A stretch of 64,000 bases of DNA from assembly GCF_900107275.1 (NCBI RefSeq), contig NZ_FNPI01000009.1, forward strand, positions 1 to 64,000, given 5' to 3'. This DNA is from Evansella caseinilytica. Lineage in GTDB: Bacteria; Bacillota; Bacilli; Bacillales; Salisediminibacteriaceae. The notes below the pieces were generated by a model that was given only the letters and a program-made list of their open reading frames with translations, ran no database searches and had not been told where the DNA came from. Positions within the stretch are counted from its first letter, which is position 1. Each line of letters starts with the position of its first letter. The translations under genes and the position numbers were made by a program. Positions 17,551-26,032 of the stretch are shown here, piece by piece.

Positions 17551-18348
17551 TTGGTGAAAGACGGCCATATTCATACACCGTATTGCCCTCACGGATCTGC
17601 GGACACGCTAAAACATTATATTGAACAAGCAATTCGCCTCGGCTACCGTCAAATGACCTTTACCGAACACGCGCCTCTGCCCCCATCTTTTACAGACCCG
17701 ACGGGCGACAGCGCAATGGCCGGTCGTCATTTGGAAAAGTACTTTGCCGACATCACCCGGGTAAAGGAAGCATATAAAAACGAGCTGACAATATGGACCG
17801 GGCTGGAGGTGGATTATATCGCAGGCTTTGAGGAAGAGACGAAAGCATTGTTGAATTGCTGTGGTCCGCTGCTTGATGATGCTATTCTCTCCGTCCATTT
17901 TTTAAAACCCTCCCCGGAGCAATATATCTGCATGGACGCTTCCCCGGATGCCTTTGAGCAAGTGATCGCTGCAACCGGATCGCTTGAAGCCGTCTATTCG
18001 CTCTATTATCAAACGGTGTTGGCTTCGATCGCTGCGGATTTGGGACCATATAAACCAAAGCGTATCGGACATATCTCCCTTGTTCGAAAATTTCAGACGC
18101 TCTTTCCCCGTTCCTTCGATGATGAAGCACTGCTTTACCGTGTTTTGGAAAGGATGAAACAGCACGGCTACGCCCTTGACGTAAACGGCGCCGGGCTTGC
18201 CAAGCCGTACTGCAACGAGTTTTATCCGCCGCTGCATATCGCGAAGCAGGCCGGGGAAATGGGAATACCGCTATTTTACGGTTCCGATGCGCACAGTGCC
18301 AGCGACTTAGGCCGGGGACTGGAAGACTTTCTCCGCCTGGAAGAATAA
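17551..18348 (+). CDS. hisJ: Histidinol-phosphatase, PHP type
   Basis: A 265-residue PHP-domain phosphatase for the penultimate step of histidine synthesis. The metal ligands are visible in DGHIHTPYCPHGS (residues 4-16), TFTEHAPLPP (about residue 40), a histidine in ILSVHFL and GSDAHSASDLGRG near the C-terminus. The start is a TTG (17551), with AAAGGGG about 9 nt before it; a GTG follows immediately and is an alternative. It is convergent with refZ with only 8 bp between stops. Confidence 0.93.
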   Translation: MVKDGHIHTPYCPHGSADTLKHYIEQAIRLGYRQMTFTEHAPLPPSFTDPTGDSAMAGRHLEKYFADITRVKEAYKNELTIWTGLEVDYIAGFEEETKALLNCCGPLLDDAILSVHFLKPSPEQYICMDASPDAFEQVIAATGSLEAVYSLYYQTVLASIAADLGPYKPKRIGHISLVRKFQTLFPRSFDDEALLYRVLERMKQHGYALDVNGAGLAKPYCNEFYPPLHIAKQAGEMGIPLFYGSDAHSASDLGRGLEDFLRLEE

Positions 18349-18356
18349 GCCGGCTG

Positions 18357-18986
18357 CTATTCTGACGCGGTGACTGAGTCGTTAAAGTAGGTCGCTACCC
18401 ATGTGGCAATGCTGGAAAAATACTGGTCCAAAAAATGATGTTCATGGGGCATGAGATGGTATACTTCCCGGATATATTGCGGATGCAGAAACGGCATCGT
18501 CAGCATTCCTTTTAATTGAAGAACGAAATATTCATTCGGCAAAGCAGCCATCTCCTTGTTTTCATACCCTTTTTGCAGCATTGTGTAAAATAAATGCTTT
18601 TCCTTTGCCAGATAGGTCGTCATTAATTCCCGGACAAGGATGGTATCCAATGTAATTTCACGGTGTACAAAGCGGGCTAACTGATGCTTTTGCTGCTGAT
18701 ACACCATCACGTCCCAAATGGCCCGTAGCAGGCAATCGTAAGCCGTATCCTCTCCTCCCGCCGATTTTGCCGCCTCTATTTCCACTGCATTGACATACCC
18801 TTCCAGGAAATCGGTGATAAGGTATTCGAGAAGGCCTTGCTTGCTGCCGAAATAATAAGAAATAAGGGCGACATTGCATTCCGCTGTTTTCGCGATGTCC
18901 CTTACGGATGTTCCGGAAAAGCCTTGAACATTAAAGAGCTCGATGGCAGCTTTAATCACTTTCTCTTTGGAAGCTTTCTTTCCCAT
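18357..18986 (-). CDS. refZ: FtsZ-regulating TetR-like protein RefZ (YttP)
   Basis: A 209-residue TetR-family DNA-binding protein. The helix-turn-helix is in FSGTSVRDIAKTAECNVALI and the family signature SYYFGSKQGLLEYL follows. In B. subtilis RefZ binds sites near the origin and the cell poles and tunes FtsZ position during sporulation. Position next to hisJ and fRMsr is conserved. GGAGAATGGG overlaps the start region. Confidence 0.88.
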   Translation of the reverse strand: MGKKASKEKVIKAAIELFNVQGFSGTSVRDIAKTAECNVALISYYFGSKQGLLEYLITDFLEGYVNAVEIEAAKSAGGEDTAYDCLLRAIWDVMVYQQQKHQLARFVHREITLDTILVRELMTTYLAKEKHLFYTMLQKGYENKEMAALPNEYFVLQLKGMLTMPFLHPQYIREVYHLMPHEHHFLDQYFSSIATWVATYFNDSVTASE

Positions 18987-19113
18987 TCTCCTTTCACCAC
19001 CTTATTATTAGTGAGGTCAATCATGCGCCGCAGGACCGATGAAAACAATTTTTGTGAAAAAAGCACTGATCTTATGATATACTTTTTTAAACATCGCAGA
19101 GGAGGTTTTCCCA

Positions 19114-19593
19114 TTGTTTCAAACACAGAAATACGGCGGCACATTAAAAGAGCAGTATGATTTTTTGTCCAAGCAGCTGAATGCTCTCTTGGACGGCGAA
19201 AAGGACGTCATCGCCAACCTCAGCAATGCAGCCGCATTGTTAAATCAATTTTTGCAGGATATTAACTGGGTCGGTTTTTATATATGGAAGGACGGCGAAT
19301 TGGTCTTGGGTCCCTTCCAAGGGCTTCCTGCGTGTGTACGCATTCCCGGAGGAAAAGGTGTCTGCGGTACAGCCGCGAGCGAGCGGCGAACACTGCGGGT
19401 GAAAGATGTTCACCAATTTCCTGGTCACATTGCCTGCGACGCTGCATCCAACTCGGAAATTGTCATACCGATTGTTATGGATGGTGAACTGTTTGGTGTG
19501 TTGGATATCGACAGCCCGCTGAAAGATCGTTTTACCGCAGAGGATCAGGCAGGGTTGGAATTATTCGTCAACATCCTGGCTCAACACTTATAA
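19114..19593 (+). CDS. ytsP: Free methionine-(R)-sulfoxide reductase (GAF domain, YtsP)
   Basis: A 159-residue single GAF domain. The catalytic cysteines of the fRMsr family are visible in GLPACVRIPGGKGVCGTAA (about residues 75-88) and GHIACDAASNSEIV (about residue 109). It reduces free methionine-(R)-sulfoxide with thioredoxin. The start is a TTG with AGAGGAGG 8 nt upstream; no ATG fits. It is convergent with the GGDEF gene and has a family-B repeat between them. Confidence 0.93.
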   Translation: MFQTQKYGGTLKEQYDFLSKQLNALLDGEKDVIANLSNAAALLNQFLQDINWVGFYIWKDGELVLGPFQGLPACVRIPGGKGVCGTAASERRTLRVKDVHQFPGHIACDAASNSEIVIPIVMDGELFGVLDIDSPLKDRFTAEDQAGLELFVNILAQHL

Positions 19594-19609
19594 GAAAACA
19601 CTTATAAGA

Positions 19610-19757
19610 AGTTCAAAAAGTCCGGGATACAATGCCGGCGAATCTCTTCGTTGCGTTGTCTCTCCGCTGCTCACGTACGTCCCTTGTACGCTCCGCTGCT
19701 CGAGCCGGCCGCGCCTCGACCTTCTTGCCAATGTAATGTCCTCCTTTTGAACACGCA
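19610..19757 (+). repeat. Dispersed repeat family B
   Basis: GTTCAAAAAGTCCGGGATAC, CGGCGAATCTCTTCGTTGCG, TCACGTACGTCCCTTGTACG, CCGCGCCTCGACCTTCTTGC and the end GTCCTCCTTTTGAACACGC. It is highly similar to the copies at 48.4, 48.6 and 49.1 kb, with a different AATGTAATGT tail. It lies between convergent genes. Confidence 0.85.
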
Positions 19758-19797
19758 TTTCTTCGTATGGAGGTAGTCATTAACGCACCATGTCAGA

Positions 19798-22113
19798 CTA
19801 GTAAGCAACGTAATCTCTACCAAGATTTTTGGCCTTATACATCGCCCTGTCGGCATCGTTAAACAGCTTTTTCAGTGATTTTTTTCCCGCTTGGCGGTCC
19901 CAACAGGCCACTCCGCAAGATACAGAAACCCTCGGCGCCGTCGTTTCTTTCACATTTTTCTTAATTGCTTCCGCAACTTTGACGGCATCTTCCAATTGCA
20001 TTTCCGGTAAATAAACAGCCAATTCCTCGCCCCCCCAGCGGGCTGCCAGCGCCTTTTCCTCGTCGATTGCCGCTAAAATAACTTTCGCTACTTGTATAAT
20101 AACTTCATCACCGATTTGATGTCCATATTGATCATTGATTTGTTTGAAGCGGTCGATATCCATTAAAATGAATGCTCCGTACAGATCCGCTTTCATCGAC
20201 TCAGCAATTCTTTGATCCATGTACTCCCTTGTATATAATTTTGTCAAATAATCGGTGATAACGAGCTGCTTTAATTCCTCATGGAGCAAGGAGTTAACAA
20301 AAGCAAGTGTTGAATGATGGACAAGCGATTTAAACAGCTTAAACATATCGAAGCTGAAGGCATACAGCTCGGTGCTTAAAACAATCACGCAGCCAATAAC
20401 GCGGTGATTATGGAGCATCGGCACGGCCATCATTGATTGGTAGTTAGAAATATACAAGGAATTACCGGACGAATTGCCAATGAAAATTTCTTCCTTCTCT
20501 GTTTTCATTACATCAATAACGAGGGCAAGATCGTTATTGCACGTGCCGGAAGAAAAATAGCTGCTGCTGCCGTCCATCACTTGGTCACCAGCGGGCGGCT
20601 TGTCGGAAAATTTAATAAATCCCACATCCGTTGCCTCGAAGGTCGTTTGCATTATGTCTACCATATATTGAACCATTTCCGTCAGATTTAAATGTTGATT
20701 GAGTTGATGAGATGTTTTATTAATTAGCTGCAGGTTGGAAATATATTGCTGTGACTGTTGATACAGCTCCGTATTTTCAATCGCATTTCCGCCGGTATCA
20801 GCAAGAACTTGGATAAATTCCAGTTCCTTTTTCAAAAATCTCCGGTCCCCTTTATACTCCATATGAAAAACGCCGTACACTCCTTGTTTTCCTTTTAACG
20901 GAACATATAAAACCGTTTTTTCTTTTTCCGTCTGAATGGAAAGCTCTCCGGTTAAATAGGTCAATGATGCAAGGTCTCCTTCGTCTCCTCTTGTAAAATG
21001 AAACGGTTGAACCGAAAGATGGGGGGCAACATACCAATCGTGAGACAGAAGCAGTTCCACCTGTAATTCCGGATAAGCTTCAAGGAGGGCGCAAACGATT
21101 TCCTCCAACGTCGCATTCACATCCATGCAGGAATAAAACTTACGGTTCACTTTTAGCAGCAATTCTTTTCTCGTTTTTTCAAGCATCATTTCCTCATAAT
21201 CCAACAATCGTTTCATCCATGGGGAAAGCGCTGATGTAAGCTCGACAATTTCATCAATATGCTGCAAATGACAACTACCTGTCCGCACAAAATAAAGGAT
21301 AATGCCAAGGGCGCTTCCCTTGAACATGACAGGCAGTAAAAGATAATCACTGATGCTCTCCAGCTCCTGAACCATCGGTATGGCAGGAATATCGGCTTTA
21401 TAGAAGATGCGGATCTCCTGTTCCGCAACATCCGCAAACAGCGACTGAAACGCTTCCATGGTGAGGGTATACCGTTCTTTTTCCCGGACGATTTTACCAT
21501 CTGTCGATACTTCCGGTAAAAAGGCTTTTCGCGCCTCATCGAATAAGAAAAAGACAACTTCCCCTTCACTGTCAGCATTTTCATGAACAGACCAAAGGTA
21601 TCGTTCAACAAATAATCGGAAATCATCGGAACATTCAGTTTCTTTTAAAATTTGCTCCATTTTGGCATGAACCCTCACTGTTTTTCTCAACGATTTCGTT
21701 TTTTCCTCCAGCTCCACCAGCTTTGCCGCCGGTGGAATCGCCGCCTTGAACCCCGTTAAAAAGGAACTGATCTCCACTGCGCTGCAGCTGCTTTTTAACA
21801 CGATCATTCCCAACTTGCCGTTCCAACTGGAAATCCCTGCTGGAATGACAATCTCCGCCGTCAGCAGCATACATAAGTCATTAGCCGGCAGCGTCTTTCC
21901 ATTCATCAGCGCATGTTTAACCGTTATGAAAAATTCGAGCATCTCTTGCGGGAGAAAGGCGGATTCAAACACCGAGCATATTTTGCCTTGTTTATCAGCC
22001 AAAAAAAAGACTGCCGGTGCAAATTTATTTTCAAATGAATGATTTTTCTCTAACAGTGAATGAAATAAATTTGTGAAGTTCACTTCAAACAAGTTCCCCA
22101 TTGCTTGCCCCAC
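19798..22113 (-). CDS. ytrP: GAF-domain diguanylate cyclase (YtrP-like)
   Basis: A 771-residue soluble protein: a sensory region with at least two GAF-like segments (about residues 290-420 and 470-620) and a C-terminal GGDEF domain with ITDYLTKLYTREYMDQRI, ILMDIDRFKQINDQYGHQIG and the active-site loop RWGGEELAVYL. GGEEL is compatible with c-di-GMP synthesis. The RxxD inhibitory site is not visible five residues before it. The start may be GTG at 22113 or ATG at 22101. No membrane segment was seen. Confidence 0.9.
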   Translation of the reverse strand: MGQAMGNLFEVNFTNLFHSLLEKNHSFENKFAPAVFFLADKQGKICSVFESAFLPQEMLEFFITVKHALMNGKTLPANDLCMLLTAEIVIPAGISSWNGKLGMIVLKSSCSAVEISSFLTGFKAAIPPAAKLVELEEKTKSLRKTVRVHAKMEQILKETECSDDFRLFVERYLWSVHENADSEGEVVFFLFDEARKAFLPEVSTDGKIVREKERYTLTMEAFQSLFADVAEQEIRIFYKADIPAIPMVQELESISDYLLLPVMFKGSALGIILYFVRTGSCHLQHIDEIVELTSALSPWMKRLLDYEEMMLEKTRKELLLKVNRKFYSCMDVNATLEEIVCALLEAYPELQVELLLSHDWYVAPHLSVQPFHFTRGDEGDLASLTYLTGELSIQTEKEKTVLYVPLKGKQGVYGVFHMEYKGDRRFLKKELEFIQVLADTGGNAIENTELYQQSQQYISNLQLINKTSHQLNQHLNLTEMVQYMVDIMQTTFEATDVGFIKFSDKPPAGDQVMDGSSSYFSSGTCNNDLALVIDVMKTEKEEIFIGNSSGNSLYISNYQSMMAVPMLHNHRVIGCVIVLSTELYAFSFDMFKLFKSLVHHSTLAFVNSLLHEELKQLVITDYLTKLYTREYMDQRIAESMKADLYGAFILMDIDRFKQINDQYGHQIGDEVIIQVAKVILAAIDEEKALAARWGGEELAVYLPEMQLEDAVKVAEAIKKNVKETTAPRVSVSCGVACWDRQAGKKSLKKLFNDADRAMYKAKNLGRDYVAY

Positions 22114-22720
22114 TTTCCCTCTTCTTCACGACCGTGATTGTCATCGAGCTTATTCCAAAAAGCCGGCTTTTTCTGCCGGATGAGTCAGTCTAGCTCCACT
22201 GTAAACTCCCATGAAGGAACTGCATTTCCCATGGGATACGGATGCAATTTCATTAGTACAGCGCTATTAATTCAAATTGAACACACACTTTTTAAGAGGA
22301 AAACAACAAGATAGATACAAACCAGGACCTAAGACTTAAAAACCTGTATATAAAAAGGAAGCCTCACCATGTTGAACACGTTCCGGCAGCTTGAGCATGC
22401 TACGTCGTTCTAGAAAAACGCTTATCTATATCGTATAACAAAAGTGCATTTTTCTGTTAAAAAAATCGCAAATTTCTTAAAAATATTTTTGAACCTCTTT
22501 CTGCAACCTGATTGTCTCTCTGACAGCAAGCAATGACTTTAGTCCTGCATATTTTTTTCTGGATTTATTCCATAATCCGGGGGATTCCAATACTGTTCTC
22601 AAAAAATCCGCGTCTTCGTCTCCTCGTCAACCTCCTGTCCCGGCAATGATCCTCTCTGTTACATTAGTCACTTATTTAAAAATCTCCAATGAAACAGTAA
22701 AAAAATGCATCCAGCCATTT
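22114..22720. other. Long intergenic region before the rpsD promoter
   Basis: About 600 bp between divergent GGDEF and rpsD genes. It contains no frame with a ribosome binding site and family resemblance. It must hold the promoter of the GGDEF gene. No repeat of families A-C was recognised. Confidence 0.4.
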
Positions 22721-22721
22721 C

Positions 22722-22750
22722 TTGACTTTCCCTTCAAAAAATTATACACT
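22722..22750 (+). promoter_or_regulatory. rpsD: Sigma-A promoter of rpsD
   Basis: TTGACT (22722-22727), a 17-bp spacer, and TACACT (22745-22750), about 200 bp before the rpsD start codon. Near-consensus boxes at the right spacing, feeding the structured leader. Confidence 0.65.
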
Positions 22751-22756
22751 ATACGT

Positions 22757-22945
22757 TGTGCAAATAAGACAGCCAAGATAAACATCATACAGTGCATTTT
22801 ATTCCCGCATGCTGTAATGCCGGCGTGCGAGGTGCATCGCGTAACCTCTTGCTGTCGAGGCGAGGATGCATGAAAATAAAATGGCTGGATGAATGGGATT
22901 ATCACTGCTTATTATTTTCACGAACTTTCAACTATAAAGGAGGAG
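22757..22945 (+). ncRNA. rpsD leader RNA, probable S4 autoregulatory structure
   Basis: The untranslated leader can fold strongly. CAGCC (22770-22774) pairs with GGCTG (22883-22887), and CATTTTATT (22795-22803) pairs perfectly with AATAAAATG (22875-22883). Inner GC-rich hairpins (GCATGC...GCCGGCGTGC) lie between. In B. subtilis S4 represses its own gene through a structured leader, so the same role is inferred. Exact ends and any pseudoknot were not determined. Confidence 0.6.
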
Positions 22946-22951
22946 CTGATT

Positions 22952-23554
22952 ATGGCTCGATATACTGGACCAAGCTGGAAGCTTTCCCGTCGTTTAGGTA
23001 TTTCCCTGAGCGGAACTGGAAAAGAGCTCCAAAAGCGCCCATACGGACCTGGAGAACACGGTCCAAACCAACGTAAAAAACTTTCCGAGTACGGCTTGCA
23101 GCTGCAAGAGAAGCAAAAGCTGCGTCACATGTACGGCATGAACGAGCGGCAATTCCGCCGTCTGTTCGACGAAGCAGGTAAACGCCACGGTATTCATGGT
23201 GAAAACTTTATGATTCTCCTTGAATCTCGTCTGGATAATCTTGTATACCGTTTAGGCCTTGCGCGTACGCGTCGCCAGGCTCGACAACTTGTTAACCACG
23301 GACACGTAACTGTCAACGGTTCGCGTGTGGATATTCCATCTTACCGCGTTGTACCGGGACAAGTGATCGGTATCCGTGAAAAGTCCCGTAATTTTGACAT
23401 CATCAAGGAAGCGATTGAAGTGAACAATTTCGTTCCCGCCTACCTTGATTTTGACGCAGAAAAGCTGGAAGGTACTTACAGCCGCTTACCTGAGCGTTCT
23501 GAGCTCCCGGCAGAGATCGCCGAACAGCTTATCGTTGAGTTCTATTCCCGCTAA
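22952..23554 (+). CDS. rpsD: 30S ribosomal protein S4
   Basis: A 200-residue primary binder of 16S rRNA, starting [17 protein letters not shown]. The ATG at 22952 has AAAGGAGG about 8 nt before it and gives the normal length; an earlier in-frame ATG at 22889 lies inside the leader. The S4 RNA-binding domain is at [20 protein letters not shown] (about residues 92-112) followed by [11 protein letters not shown]. Confidence 0.98.
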   Translation: MARYTGPSWKLSRRLGISLSGTGKELQKRPYGPGEHGPNQRKKLSEYGLQLQEKQKLRHMYGMNERQFRRLFDEAGKRHGIHGENFMILLESRLDNLVYRLGLARTRRQARQLVNHGHVTVNGSRVDIPSYRVVPGQVIGIREKSRNFDIIKEAIEVNNFVPAYLDFDAEKLEGTYSRLPERSELPAEIAEQLIVEFYSR

Positions 23555-23580
23555 TTAGCGGCATGCAAGCAAATGATATG

Positions 23581-23626
23581 AAGCCTTAGAAATGTTGTTC
23601 ATCAACGTTTCAAGGCTTTTTTATTT
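23581..23626 (+). terminator. Intrinsic terminator of rpsD
   Basis: AAGCCTT...AAGGCTT with an inner GAAATGTTG/CAACGTTTC helix, followed by TTTTTTATTT. It is 26 bp past the stop codon. Confidence 0.8.
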
Positions 23627-23772
23627 ATCATCTTCGTTCAAAAAGAACGGGTGTTATCTTGTGCTGTTTTCGTAATGTTGCTTTTGACCGACCGTAAGCA
23701 AAGAACAACAATCTTTTTGCCCATCCCCCGTAAACAAGATATATCATTGTCCCAGATAATGGCGCATTAAAG

Positions 23773-23816
23773 GGAGGTGTCTCAAAGGGTGTTTTTTCCC
23801 TTTTGAGACACCCCCT
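23773..23816. terminator. Family-C stem-loop between convergent rpsD and tyrS
   Basis: GGGAGGTGTCTCAAAGGG pairs with CCCTTTTGAGACACCCCC across GTGTTTTTT, with one unpaired A. It is distinct from the rpsD terminator, so it appears to be an added dispersed copy. The 160 bp between it and tyrS holds no recognised gene. Confidence 0.65.
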
Positions 23817-23980
23817 TACATCATCTTTACAGTTGATTCAGAGACGTGAGCTGCTGGCGACGTTTTGTTTTTTTTCTTCTCCTTCTTTAGAAAAAGCAAA
23901 CGTGCAATATGCTTTCTCTCTTTCTTGTCCGTGAGATGCTTTTTATGATAGGTTTTTTCGCATCTTTCGGATATACCTGC

Positions 23981-25690
<1,710 letters not shown>

Positions 25691-25694
25691 TAAA

Positions 25695-25898
25695 AGTGTT
25701 TGTTCAAAAAGATCGGTTTTTATCTTTTTGAACAAACACGAAGCAATGAGTGGAGCCGATGCATTCTTTTCAGGCCGGCTGTGAGTGGTTTTCTCGGAGC
25801 CAGGATGGTGACATTCCGCCGTTGCCCATAGGACGTGGGCAGCACTTAGGCGGAATTGGGCGCATCGTGCGGAACCATTGCCTTTTTGAACACGCTCT
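25695..25898 (+). repeat. Dispersed repeat family A, full-length reference copy
   Basis: It starts with the hairpin AGTGTTTGTTCAAAAAGAT / ATCTTTTTGAACAAACAC. The core GAAGCAATGAGTGGAGCCG, ATGCATTCTTTTCAGGCCGG follows, then a second stem-loop ATTCCGCCGTTGCCCA / TGGGCAGCACTTAGGCGGAAT (imperfect), and it ends GGAACCATTGCCTTTTTGAAC. It is placed exactly upstream of the tyrS T-box, in the divergent tyrS-pbp gap. Confidence 0.85.
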
Positions 25899-25996
25899 AA
25901 AAGTAGTAATGATCATTTTTTACCATAAATTTAAGGAATATGTCAATAGCATGTCGGTAAAAATTTATCCATTCTCTATTCTACTTTGATTTATGC

Positions 25997-26002
25997 TATA
26001 AT
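25997..26002 (+). promoter_or_regulatory. Candidate -10 box of the PBP gene
   Basis: A TATAAT hexamer about 30 bp before the start codon of the penicillin-binding protein. No good -35 box is visible at 16-18 bp upstream. AGGAGGG at about 26018-26024 is the ribosome binding site. Confidence 0.4.
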
Positions 26003-26032
26003 ATTCATGACTTTTTAGGAGGGTTTGTAATT

